Assembly (NCBI GenBank): GCA_028292305.1
Contig: JAQGMQ010000304.1
Span: 1 to 12,872 of the forward strand
Reading direction: 5' to 3'
From: Rhodoferax sp.
GTDB lineage: Bacteria > Pseudomonadota > Gammaproteobacteria > Burkholderiales > Burkholderiaceae_C
DNA length: 12,872 nt
The translations under genes and the position numbers were made by a program. A model generated the notes under the pieces. It was not told where the DNA came from. It did not search any database and saw only the letters and a list, made by a program, of their open reading frames with translations. Shown one piece after another: positions 1 through 6,984 of the stretch; the first letter of the stretch is position 1, and every line of letters begins with the position of its first letter.

Positions 1-85
1 GCGCCGCGGCGGGCAACGCGGCCGCGACCGGCGCCATGGCCATGGCGCGCAGCAGCGCGCGCCGCCTGAAAAGATGGGTTTGCAA
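1..85 (-). CDS. Start of an exported protein gene (Tat-like signal peptide), cut by the window edge
   Basis: Only the first 28 codons are present. Reading leftward from a TTG codon at 85-83, the product starts MQTHLFRRRALLRAM and continues into an alanine-rich hydrophobic stretch. The RRR followed by ALL and then a hydrophobic core looks like a twin-arginine or basic Sec signal peptide, so the protein is probably periplasmic. TTG is preferred over the in-frame ATG at 43-41 because a near-perfect ribosome binding site lies five bases upstream of it, and starting at the ATG would remove the arginine region. The gene diverges from a LysR regulator. In Burkholderiales such pairs often consist of a Bug/TctC-type solute receptor and its regulator, but nothing of the mature protein is visible, so that identity is only a guess. 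Confidence 0.6.
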   Translation of the reverse strand, partial: MQTHLFRRRALLRAMAMAPVAAALPAAA

Positions 86-90
86 GGTGT

Positions 91-98
91 CTCCTCCT
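91..98 (-). promoter_or_regulatory. Ribosome binding site that fixes a TTG start
   Basis: On the minus strand this reads AGGAGGAG, followed by ACACC and then TTG. It is the strongest Shine-Dalgarno match in the window and its five-base spacing is good. It decides the start of the leftward exported-protein gene in favour of TTG over the ATG 42 bases further in. Confidence 0.75.
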
Positions 99-243
99 GC
101 GCGAGGGTGGCGGTCTTGGGCTGCCGCACGCATCGCTCGCGCATGCCGCCATTGTGGTCAGGGCGGCTTGCCCGACGGTTGCCTTATCGCGTTGTGACTG
201 TTCGAATTCATTGATGGGGCGAACCGATGCGCTGTGGCACCAT

Positions 244-263
244 GGCGGTTTTCACCAACCGCC
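244..263. promoter_or_regulatory. Perfect 7-bp inverted repeat just before the LysR start
   Basis: GGCGGTT and AACCGCC are separated by the six bases TTCACC, and the second arm ends four bases before the preferred ATG of the LysR gene. It lies in the 182-base divergent region (86-267) that must hold promoters for both neighbours. It could be an autoregulatory operator, or an RNA hairpin that masks translation initiation, since the ATG has no visible Shine-Dalgarno sequence. If translation instead begins at the in-frame ATG at 214, the repeat would be coding. I see no other convincing operator in the divergent region. Confidence 0.35.
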
Positions 264-267
264 TACC

Positions 268-1452
268 ATGCTTTCCCTGCACAAGCTGCGGACCCTGGGC
301 GCCGTGGTGCGCCAGGGCGGCATCCGTTCTTCTTCGGAGTCGCTGTTGCGCGCCGCGTCCGCCGTCAGCCGTTCCATCGCCCTGCTGGAGCAGGCGCTTG
401 GCACGGCTTTGTTCGAGCGCCGCGGCCGCGGCATGTTGCTCACGCCCGCGGGCGAACTGGCCCACACACGGCTGCTGCGCATCGAGGCCGAACTCGCCTC
501 CGTGCTGGAGGAAGCGGCACCCGGCGGTGCCTCGCCCGCAGCCGTCGACGCGGTGTTCGACGAGAAGCGTTTGCTGGCCGCGTCGCTGCTGGCCGAGGTG
601 CACCACATGCCCAGCGTGGGCCGCCGCCTCGGCATCTCGCAGCCGGCGGTGAGCGCCGCCGTGGCGCGGCTGGAGAACGCGCTCGGCCAACGCCTTTTCC
701 TGCGCACCGCGCGCGGCCTGATGCCCACCGACGCGGGCGCGCGCTGGGTGTTGCGCTTCGACCGCGCGCTGGCCGAGCTGCGTTACCTGGAGGACGACAT
801 CGCCGCGGCAACCGGCCAGATGGAAGGCGTGATCACCGTGGGCAGCCTGCCGCTGGTGCGCACCCAGGTGTTGCCGGTGGCGATCGGCCAGCTGCTGGCC
901 AAACACCCGCGGCTGCGCGTGCATTCGCTCGAAAGCCCGTATGAGCAGCTGTGCGCCGGGCTGCTCAGCGGCAAGGTCGACTTCATCCTCGGCGCACTGC
1001 GGCCCCTGACCGACAAGGCGCTGACCAGCGAGCCGCTGTTCGCCGACCGCCTCGGCCTGATGGCCGCGGCCGACCACCCCTTGCGCAAGCGGCGCGTGCT
1101 GCGCTTCGAAGACCTGCGGGCCTTCCCCTGGGTGCTGTCGCGGCCGGGCACGCCGCTGCGCCAGTCGCTGGCCGACTTCTTCACCGCGCATGGCCAGCCC
1201 GTGCCGGTGCCGGCGGTGGAGACCGGCGACCTGGCGCTGGTGCGCGGGCTGTTGCTGCAGGGGCCGATGCTGACCGTGCTGTCCACCCACCAGATGCGCT
1301 ACGAGGTCGACGCCGGCCAGCTGTGCATGCTGCGGTTGCCGATGGCGGGGCTGCAGCGCCACATCGGCGTGACGACCCGCGCGGGCGCGCATCTGTCGGC
1401 CGCCGCGACGGCGCTGCTGACGGAGATTCGCGCGGCCGTGCCGCCGGCCTGA
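268..1452 (+). CDS. LysR-type transcriptional regulator with two tandem winged-HTH segments
   Basis: A 394-residue DNA-binding regulator, clearly longer than the roughly 300 residues usual for LysR proteins. The extra length is a second HTH. Segment one (about residues 3-61) runs from MLSLHKLRTL to LFERRGRGMLLTPAGE. Segment two (about 98-156) has the classic LysR core RLGISQPAVSAAVARLENALG followed by a wing ending GLMPTDAG. A typical periplasmic-binding-like effector domain follows (about 186-392, VITVGSLPLV onward). I chose ATG 268 because the first HTH starts there and the upstream in-frame codons look non-coding. ATG 214 is possible, and neither has a clear ribosome binding site. It probably controls the divergent leftward gene and itself. 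Its ligand cannot be told. Family assignment is secure; the biological meaning of the duplication is inferred. Confidence 0.9.
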   Translation: MLSLHKLRTLGAVVRQGGIRSSSESLLRAASAVSRSIALLEQALGTALFERRGRGMLLTPAGELAHTRLLRIEAELASVLEEAAPGGASPAAVDAVFDEKRLLAASLLAEVHHMPSVGRRLGISQPAVSAAVARLENALGQRLFLRTARGLMPTDAGARWVLRFDRALAELRYLEDDIAAATGQMEGVITVGSLPLVRTQVLPVAIGQLLAKHPRLRVHSLESPYEQLCAGLLSGKVDFILGALRPLTDKALTSEPLFADRLGLMAAADHPLRKRRVLRFEDLRAFPWVLSRPGTPLRQSLADFFTAHGQPVPVPAVETGDLALVRGLLLQGPMLTVLSTHQMRYEVDAGQLCMLRLPMAGLQRHIGVTTRAGAHLSAAATALLTEIRAAVPPA

Positions 1453-1459
1453 AAGGCCG
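1445..1459 (+). terminator. Short hairpin spanning the LysR stop codon
   Basis: CGGCCT and AGGCCG pair around the loop GAA, and the TGA stop lies within the structure. The stem is only six base pairs and no T-tract follows, so it is at best a weak terminator or an mRNA 3'-end stabiliser. Confidence 0.2.
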
Positions 1460-1464
1460 CTGAC

Positions 1465-1470
1465 TACAAT
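1465..1470 (+). promoter_or_regulatory. Possible -10 box for the SulP gene
   Basis: TACAAT is a good match to the sigma-70 -10 consensus and lies about 90 bases before the SulP start, directly after the LysR gene. No good -35 hexamer lies 16-18 bases upstream. The prediction rests on the -10 box and its position only. Confidence 0.3.
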
Positions 1471-1556
1471 TCCGCCGATCGCATCGCAGAAGCCATTGCC
1501 GATCGGCAAACCTGGCTTCACCCCGCCGCCCAAGCGGGCTCACCTTCTTTCTCGCC

Positions 1557-3011
1557 ATGACCCAAACCTTCAACCGCCTGCGCGCCCAATGGGGCGCCAG
1601 CATCCCGCGCGAGCTCATGGCCGGCGCCGTCGCCACCTTCGCGCTGATTCCCGAAGTCATCGCGTTTTCGTTCGTGGCCGGAGTCGATCCGGCCGTCGGG
1701 CTGTTCGCCTCGTTCGTGATCAGCATCGCCATCGCCTTCTTCGGCGGCCGGCCGGCGATGGTGTCGGCCGCGGCCGGCTCGGTGGCGTTGGTGGCCGCGC
1801 CGCTGGTGCATGCGCACGGCGTGCAGTATCTGTTCGCGGCGGGCCTCCTGGCGGGCGCGGTGCAGATCGTGTTCGGCCTGCTGCGGCTCGGCGTGCTGAT
1901 GCGCTTCGTTTCGACCTCGGTGCGCACCGGCTTCGTCAACGCCCTGGCCATCCTGATCTTCTCGGCCCAGTTGCCGCACCTGGTGGGCGCGAACAGCGCC
2001 ACCTGGGCCATGGTCGCGCTGGGCCTGCTGGTGATCTACGGCCTGCCCCGCATTACCACGGCCGTGCCGTCGCCGCTGGTGTGCATCGTGGTGGTGACGC
2101 TGGCCGGCGCCTGGCTGCATCTGCCGCTGAAGACCGTGGCCGACCTCGGCCTGCTGCCCGATGCGTTGCCCCGTTTCGCGCTGCCCGACGTGCCCTGGTC
2201 GCTGGCGACGCTGCGGCTCATCGCCCTGCCCGCGCTGGCCATCGCCATGGTCGGCCTGCTCGAATCGCTGATGACGGCCAGCGTGGTCGACGAGCTCACC
2301 GACACGCCGAGCGCCAAGAACCGCGAATGCAGCGGCCTTGGCCTGGCCAACCTGGCGGCCAGTTTCTTCGGCGGCATTGCCGGCTGCGGCATGATCGGCC
2401 AGACCGTGAGCAACGTGCGCTACGGTGGCCGCGGCCGCCTGTCCACGTTGTTCGCCGGCGTGTTTTTGCTGGTCCTGATGGTGCTGCTCAAACCCTGGGT
2501 GTCGCAGGTGCCGGTGGCCGCGCTGGTGGCCATCATGGTGATGGTCTCGGCGTCGACCTTCGACTGGGCCTCGCTGCGCAGCGTGGTGCGGCACCCGCGG
2601 CTCTCGAGCGCGGTGATGCTGGCCACGGTGGCAGTGACGGTGGCCACCGACAACCTGGCCGCAGGCGTGGCCGTGGGGGTGGTGATGAGCGGCGTGTTCT
2701 TCACCTTCAAGGTGGCGCGGTTGCTGCAGGTGCGCACCTCGGACGACGCGGGGACGCTGGTCTACAGCGTGGCCGGCCAGGTGTTCTTTGCCTCGGCCGA
2801 CATGCTGGTCGACGCCTTCGACGTGCGCGAGGTGGCGGGCCGGCCCGTGCGCATCGACCTCACGCAGGCGCATTTCTGGGACGTGACCGCCGTGGCCGCG
2901 CTGGACAAGGTCTGCCAGCGCCTGCGCAAACACGGCAGCCCGGTGCAGGTGCGCGGCCTGAACGCGCACAGCCAGGCGCTGGTGGCGCAGCTCGACCTCG
3001 GGCTCGACTAG
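1557..3011 (+). CDS. SulP-family inorganic anion transporter with C-terminal STAS domain
   Basis: A 484-residue inner-membrane protein. Residues about 15-385 form a chain of hydrophobic helices (roughly 10-12 spans), beginning with the conserved SulP region PRELMAGAVATFALIPEVIAF. A soluble STAS domain follows at about residues 400-480, starting near GTLVYSVAGQVFF. Its characteristic loop reads FWDVTAVAALD, with Thr444 where many STAS domains carry serine. SulP proteins move sulfate, bicarbonate, C4-dicarboxylates or other anions, usually as symporters, and the sequence does not choose among these. At 484 residues it is on the short side for the family. The start is ATG 1557; no clear ribosome binding site precedes it, but the protein begins appropriately there. 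The gap of 104 bases after the LysR gene allows either co-transcription or an own promoter. No sulfur-metabolism gene is nearby. Confidence 0.93.
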   Translation: MTQTFNRLRAQWGASIPRELMAGAVATFALIPEVIAFSFVAGVDPAVGLFASFVISIAIAFFGGRPAMVSAAAGSVALVAAPLVHAHGVQYLFAAGLLAGAVQIVFGLLRLGVLMRFVSTSVRTGFVNALAILIFSAQLPHLVGANSATWAMVALGLLVIYGLPRITTAVPSPLVCIVVVTLAGAWLHLPLKTVADLGLLPDALPRFALPDVPWSLATLRLIALPALAIAMVGLLESLMTASVVDELTDTPSAKNRECSGLGLANLAASFFGGIAGCGMIGQTVSNVRYGGRGRLSTLFAGVFLLVLMVLLKPWVSQVPVAALVAIMVMVSASTFDWASLRSVVRHPRLSSAVMLATVAVTVATDNLAAGVAVGVVMSGVFFTFKVARLLQVRTSDDAGTLVYSVAGQVFFASADMLVDAFDVREVAGRPVRIDLTQAHFWDVTAVAALDKVCQRLRKHGSPVQVRGLNAHSQALVAQLDLGLD

Positions 3012-3123
3012 AACGTCAGCCCGACCGAAGCCGCGCTGCGCCGGCCCGTGGAACACGGCTTCGATGTTGTTGCCGATCCCGAACGCGGCGCATGGCCGGG
3101 TGGTAGGGCCGCAGGTCTTCCAT
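3008..3123 (-). pseudogene. Possible decayed 3' end of an outer-membrane protein gene
   Basis: Reading leftward, three short stretches with native-looking high-GC codon choice join through two one-base shifts: MEDLRPYHPAMRR (3123-3085), then FGIGNNIEAVFHGPAQRGFG (3083-3024), then GLTF and a TAG stop (3022-3008). A C-terminal phenylalanine after alternating residues is the usual end of an outer-membrane beta-barrel, so this could be the broken tail of a TonB-dependent receptor or similar protein. The stop overlaps the SulP stop on the other strand. The stretch is short, I reconstructed the frames by eye, and it may be chance in high-GC DNA. Confidence 0.25.
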
Positions 3124-3328
3124 GGGCCAATGCGGCCTGGTGCAACGCGTCACGCGTCGGCGCGGGGGTTTTCCGAACTCAACAGCAGTTGACAAGCGGC
3201 CCGTCGGCGGCCGTTCGATCACACGCGGCGCCGCACAAATGCGCGCTGACCCATGGCATGATCGTCCCATCCATCGCCGCGGCATCTGGTCGAAAGCGCG
3301 GCGCGCACACTCCTACAACTTCAAGCGC
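3012..3328. other. Non-coding gap between the SulP and histidine kinase genes
   Basis: No intact gene is visible in these 317 bases. The left third overlaps the possible minus-strand outer-membrane relic. A tandem 7-bp repeat (ACGCGTC twice) occurs at 3145-3158. A perfect TTGACA hexamer is at 3189-3194, but no convincing -10 follows it at 17 bases. A TACAAC hexamer at 3313-3318 is the best -10 candidate for the kinase gene. The kinase reading frame stays open back to an ATG at 3122, but the residues before 3329 are arginine- and histidine-rich and resemble no domain, so I treat them as untranslated. Confidence 0.5.
3313..3318 (+). promoter_or_regulatory. Possible -10 box for the histidine kinase gene
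   Basis: TACAAC differs from the consensus at two positions. Transcription starting six to eight bases downstream would give a mRNA that begins about at, or just before, the GTG at 3329. That favours GTG 3329 or GTG 3347 as the kinase start over the more upstream ATG codons. The -35 region is poor. Confidence 0.3.
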
Positions 3329-6300
3329 GTGACCCAAGAAAACTTCGTGCAGACGCCGCAGACGTGTGGCGAAACGGGCTTCGTCGCCACGCTCGGAGCT
3401 TCGCAGACCGCGCGAGCGATCGCCGCGTTCGACTGGTCGCAGACGCCGCTCGGCGCCATCGGCGGGTGGCCGCCGCCGCTGCGTACCGCCGTGTCGTTCG
3501 TCTGCCGGTCGCCGGTGGCGATGACCCTGCTGTGGGGCCGCGAAGGCATCCTGGTCTACAACCAGGCCTATGCCGTCATCGCCGCCGACAAACACCCCGC
3601 GGCGCTGGGCCAAAGCGCGCTTAACGTGTGGCCCGAGGTGGCCGATTTCAACCGCATCAACATCGACAGCCTGATGGCTGGCGAAGCCATCTCCTACAAG
3701 GATGTGCGCCTGGTGCTGCAGCGCCACGGCGCGCTTGCCGAAGCCTGGTTCGACCTCGACTATTCGCCGGTGTTCGACGAGGCCGGCCGACCCGCGGGCG
3801 GCATCGCGCTGGTGGTGGAAACCACGCAGCGGGTGGCCACGGCGCGCCGGCTCGAGGAAGAACGCGCGCGCTTCGTCGAGCTGTTCGAACAGGCCCCGTC
3901 CTTCATGGCCGTGCTGCGCGGGCCGGATCACCGCATCGAGCTGGCCAACCCGGGCTACAACAAGCTGGTGGGCCACCGCCCCGTGCTCGGCAGGACGGTG
4001 GCGCAGGCGCTGCCCGACGCGGCCGCGCAGGGCTACATCGGCCTGCTCGACACCGTGTTCCGCACCGGCCAGGCCTTCACCGGCTCCGGCGCCAAATACG
4101 CCGTGCAGGCCGAGCCCAACGGGCCGGTGAACGAACGTTATGTCGACTTCGTCTACCAGCCCATCAAGAACGCGGCGGGCGAGGTCACGGGCATCTTCGT
4201 GGAAGGCGTCGACGTGACCGACCGCGTGGTCGCCGAAGCGGAGGTACGCGAGTCCAACACCCGCAACCGCCAGATCCTGGACAGCGCCATCGACTACGCC
4301 ATCATCGCCACCGACGTGCACGGCCACGTCACGCGCTGGAACGAAGGTGCGCGGCGCACCCTCGGCTGGACCGAAGACGAGATGCTGGGCCAGGACGCGT
4401 CGCGCTTCTTCACGCCCGAGGACCTGGCCGCGGGCCGCATCCGCGTCGAGATGGAAACCGCGCTGGCCCGGGGCGTGGCCAACGACGAGCGCTGGCACCT
4501 GCGCAAGTCGGGCGAGCGCTTCTGGGCCAGTGGCGAGATGACGCTGCTGCGCGGCGATGGCGGGGTGCCCGTCGGCTTCGTCAAGGTGCTGCGCGACCGC
4601 ACCGAACAGCACCGCGCTGCCGCGGCGCTCAGGCAGTCGGAGAAACGGCTGCACCGCGCGCAGGAGGCCGGCGGCGTGGGCACGTTCGCCATCGACCTGA
4701 GCAACCAGATGCTGTACGGCACGCGCCAGTTCTACCGCATCTTCGGTGTGCCCGAAAGTGAACGTGTGCCGGCCGCCATCATCGAAGCGCTGGTGGTGCC
4801 CGAGGACAAACTGCTGCGCTCGGACGCAGCCCGGCGCCACTCGGAGGCCGCGCCGCTGGATGTCGAATACCGCATCCGCCGCGGCAACGACGGCGCCCTG
4901 CGCTGGATCGCGCGCAAGGCCGAGTTCGAACGCGACGGCGCCGGCAAGGTGGCGCGCATGGTGGGCGTGGTGCAGGACATCACCGAGCGCCGCGCCACGC
5001 AGCAGGCGCTGGTCGACAGCGAGGCGCAGTTCCGCACCTTCGCGCAGTCGCTGCCGAACCACGTGTGGACGGCGCCGCCGGACGGCCTGCTCGACTGGTT
5101 CAACGACCAGGTGTATGAATACAGCGGCGTTGAACGCGGCACGCTCGACGGCGCGGCCTGGGCCGACCTGCTGCACCCCGACGACCTGCTTGCCGCCCGG
5201 GCCATGTGGCAGCAATGCCTGACCAGTGGCGCGCTGTATGAAGCGGAATTCCGGCTGCGGCGGGCCGACGGCGCGTACCGCTGGCACCTGGCCCGCGCCC
5301 TGCCGCTGCGCAGCGGCGACGGCGGCGACGGCGGCGACGGCGGCATCACGCGCTGGATCGGCACCAACACCGACATCCACGAACGCCGCCTGGCGCAAGT
5401 GGAAAGCACCCGCGACCGCGACCGCATCTGGACGCTTTCGCAGGAGCTGATGCTGATCTGCGACTTCGAAGGCGTGATCGCCGCCGTCAACCCCAGCGCG
5501 ACGCGGCTGCTGGGCTGGACCGCGGACGAGATGGTGGGCCATGTGCTGGCCGACTTCATCCACCCCGACGACGTGGCCGACACCGCGGCCGAGATGGGCC
5601 AACTGGCCGAAGGCATCACCACGCTGGCCTTCGAGAACCGCTACCGCGCCAAGGACGGCAGCTACCGGCTGCTCAGCTGGACAGCCGTGCCCGACCGCGG
5701 CCACGTGCACGCCGTGGCCCGCGACGTGACCCGCGAACGCGCCGCCGAAGAGGCGCTGAGCCAGTCGCAAAAACTGGAGGCCATCGGCCAGCTGACCGGT
5801 GGCGTGGCCCACGACTTCAACAACGTGCTGGCCGTCATCAAGGCGTCGATGGAGTTGCTGCGCCGGCAACACCTGGCCGCCGACAAGCGCGAACGTTTCA
5901 TGGACGCGATCTCCAACGCCGTGGAGCGCGCCACCCGGCTGACGGGCCAACTGCTGGCGTTTGCGCGGCGCCAGGCATTGCAGCCCGAAGTCTTCGACGC
6001 CGGACACAACACCCGCGCGGTCAGCGAGATGATTGCAAGCCTCACCGGCTCGCGCATCGAAATCGACCTGCGCCTGGCCGCACAGCCCTGCTACGTACTG
6101 GCCGACCCGACCCAGTTCGACACCGCGCTGATCAACCTGGCGGTGAATGCGCGCGACGCCATGCCGGGCGGCGGACGGCTGACGCTGCACGTCGCAGCCG
6201 CGGATGAAATCGCCGCCCACGGGGCGCTGCCGCCGGTGGCCGGCGACTACGTGGCCGTGTCCATCAGCGACACCGGCACCGGCATTGCGCCCGAACACCT

Positions 6301-6907
6301 GGCGCAGATCTTCGAACCGTTCTTCACCACCAAGGGCATCGGCCAGGGCACGGGCCTCGGGCTGTCGCAGGTGTTCGGCTTCGCCAAGCAGTCGGGCGGC
6401 GACATCCGCGTGGCCAGTGTGCCGGGCCAGGGCAGCCGCTTCACGCTGTACCTGCCGCGCGCGCCGCGGCCGGGCACGGCCGCGGAGACCCGCACCGAGG
6501 GCCGCCTCACACCGGCTGGCGGCGGCTGCGTGCTGGTGGTGGAAGACAACCCCGACGTGGCGGCCTCGGTCGAGTTGACGTTGCAGGAACTGGGCTACAC
6601 CACCGTCCTCACGTCCAGCGCCGAAGCCGCGCTCGAGGTCCTGCGCGCCGAAGCCGACCGCTTCGTGGCGGTGTTCACCGACGTGGTGATGACGGGGATG
6701 AGCGGCGTCGAACTGGGCCACGCCGTGCGCCGGCTCTACGGAGCCTTGCCGGTACTGCTGTCGACCGGCTACAGCTATGTGCTGGCGCAGCAGTCGGACC
6801 ACGGCTTTGCGCTGCTGCAGAAGCCGTATTCGATCGAGGAGCTGGGGTCGACGTTGGCACAGGTGATCGGGGTGGGGGGTGGGGCGCAGCCGATTCGACA
6901 CGGCTGA
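3329..6907 (+). CDS. Soluble multi-PAS hybrid sensor histidine kinase with C-terminal receiver
   Basis: From GTG 3329 the product has 1192 residues and no membrane span or signal peptide, so it should sense in the cytoplasm. Segments in order: a PAS-like sensor with the FDWSQTPLG entry motif (about 30-170), then PAS-type domains at about 180-300, 313-427, 440-555, 565-686 and 697-805. Several end in D(V/I)T-type exits (DVTDR, DITER, DIHER, DVTRE) that lead into coiled linkers. HisKA follows with phospho-acceptor His828 in GGVAHDFNN. The HATPase has Asn940 in NLAVNARDAM, DTGTGI at 981-986 and GTGLGLS at 1007-1013. The receiver has acidic residues Glu1072/Asp1073, phospho-acceptor Asp1118 in FTDVVMTG and Lys1165. 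All catalytic residues are present. No response regulator lies beside it, so the output partner and signal are unknown. The exact start (3239, 3329 or 3347) is uncertain. Confidence 0.93.
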   Translation: MTQENFVQTPQTCGETGFVATLGASQTARAIAAFDWSQTPLGAIGGWPPPLRTAVSFVCRSPVAMTLLWGREGILVYNQAYAVIAADKHPAALGQSALNVWPEVADFNRINIDSLMAGEAISYKDVRLVLQRHGALAEAWFDLDYSPVFDEAGRPAGGIALVVETTQRVATARRLEEERARFVELFEQAPSFMAVLRGPDHRIELANPGYNKLVGHRPVLGRTVAQALPDAAAQGYIGLLDTVFRTGQAFTGSGAKYAVQAEPNGPVNERYVDFVYQPIKNAAGEVTGIFVEGVDVTDRVVAEAEVRESNTRNRQILDSAIDYAIIATDVHGHVTRWNEGARRTLGWTEDEMLGQDASRFFTPEDLAAGRIRVEMETALARGVANDERWHLRKSGERFWASGEMTLLRGDGGVPVGFVKVLRDRTEQHRAAAALRQSEKRLHRAQEAGGVGTFAIDLSNQMLYGTRQFYRIFGVPESERVPAAIIEALVVPEDKLLRSDAARRHSEAAPLDVEYRIRRGNDGALRWIARKAEFERDGAGKVARMVGVVQDITERRATQQALVDSEAQFRTFAQSLPNHVWTAPPDGLLDWFNDQVYEYSGVERGTLDGAAWADLLHPDDLLAARAMWQQCLTSGALYEAEFRLRRADGAYRWHLARALPLRSGDGGDGGDGGITRWIGTNTDIHERRLAQVESTRDRDRIWTLSQELMLICDFEGVIAAVNPSATRLLGWTADEMVGHVLADFIHPDDVADTAAEMGQLAEGITTLAFENRYRAKDGSYRLLSWTAVPDRGHVHAVARDVTRERAAEEALSQSQKLEAIGQLTGGVAHDFNNVLAVIKASMELLRRQHLAADKRERFMDAISNAVERATRLTGQLLAFARRQALQPEVFDAGHNTRAVSEMIASLTGSRIEIDLRLAAQPCYVLADPTQFDTALINLAVNARDAMPGGGRLTLHVAAADEIAAHGALPPVAGDYVAVSISDTGTGIAPEHLAQIFEPFFTTKGIGQGTGLGLSQVFGFAKQSGGDIRVASVPGQGSRFTLYLPRAPRPGTAAETRTEGRLTPAGGGCVLVVEDNPDVAASVELTLQELGYTTVLTSSAEAALEVLRAEADRFVAVFTDVVMTGMSGVELGHAVRRLYGALPVLLSTGYSYVLAQQSDHGFALLQKPYSIEELGSTLAQVIGVGGGAQPIRHG
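5315..5341 (+). repeat. Three tandem copies of a 9-bp unit inside the kinase gene
   Basis: The unit GGCGACGGC occurs three times in a row, followed by a further GGC. It encodes the flexible stretch GDGGDGGDGG (about kinase residues 663-672) in the loop before the last strand of the fifth PAS domain. Because the unit is a multiple of three, copy-number change would alter loop length without breaking the frame. Confidence 0.9.
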
Positions 6908-6941
6908 ACCTGCGGGAATGGGGCCGCCAGCCGCCCTCCCG

Positions 6942-6947
6942 TAAAAT
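6942..6947 (+). promoter_or_regulatory. Possible -10 box for the FAD-dependent dehydrogenase gene
   Basis: TAAAAT sits in the 77-base gap after the kinase gene, 37 bases before the dehydrogenase ATG. It stands out as A/T-rich in G/C-rich surroundings. No good -35 hexamer is visible, and no T-tract terminator separates the two genes, so read-through from the kinase gene is also possible. Confidence 0.35.
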
Positions 6948-6984
6948 CCCTCCCCTGCTTGATAACCACAAGCCCCGAGGCCCC

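Noticed and set aside
208..1533. Long open frame antisense to the LysR gene
   Set aside because: The composition is Arg/Gln/His/Ala-rich with no recognisable motif; the plus-strand LysR gene explains the region.
1518..3056. Long open frame antisense to the SulP gene
   Set aside because: It is His/Gln/Arg-rich, mirrors the codon pattern of the SulP gene and shows no protein family signature.
3189..3194. TTGACA as the -35 box of the kinase promoter
   Set aside because: The hexamer is perfect, but nothing resembling a -10 box lies 16-18 bases downstream.
3122..3328. N-terminal extension of the kinase from ATG 3122 or 3239
   Set aside because: The added residues are Arg/His-rich without domain character, there is no ribosome binding site, and a possible promoter (TACAAC at 3313) lies inside the stretch.
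6870..6884. G-run cluster at the end of the kinase gene as a G-quadruplex
   Set aside because: The runs (four, six and four Gs separated by single Ts) cannot supply four separate G3 tracts, and they encode the Gly-rich kinase tail. I see no reason to call a functional element.
3179..6901. A very long open frame on the minus strand, almost the full length of the kinase gene
   Set aside because: Its translation is rich in His, Arg, Gln and Gly and shows no domain, while the plus strand encodes an intact kinase. It is the usual antisense by-product of G/C-biased codons.
6888..6905. AGCCG...CGGCT inverted repeat at the kinase stop as a terminator
   Set aside because: Only five base pairs, an eight-base loop and no T-tract.
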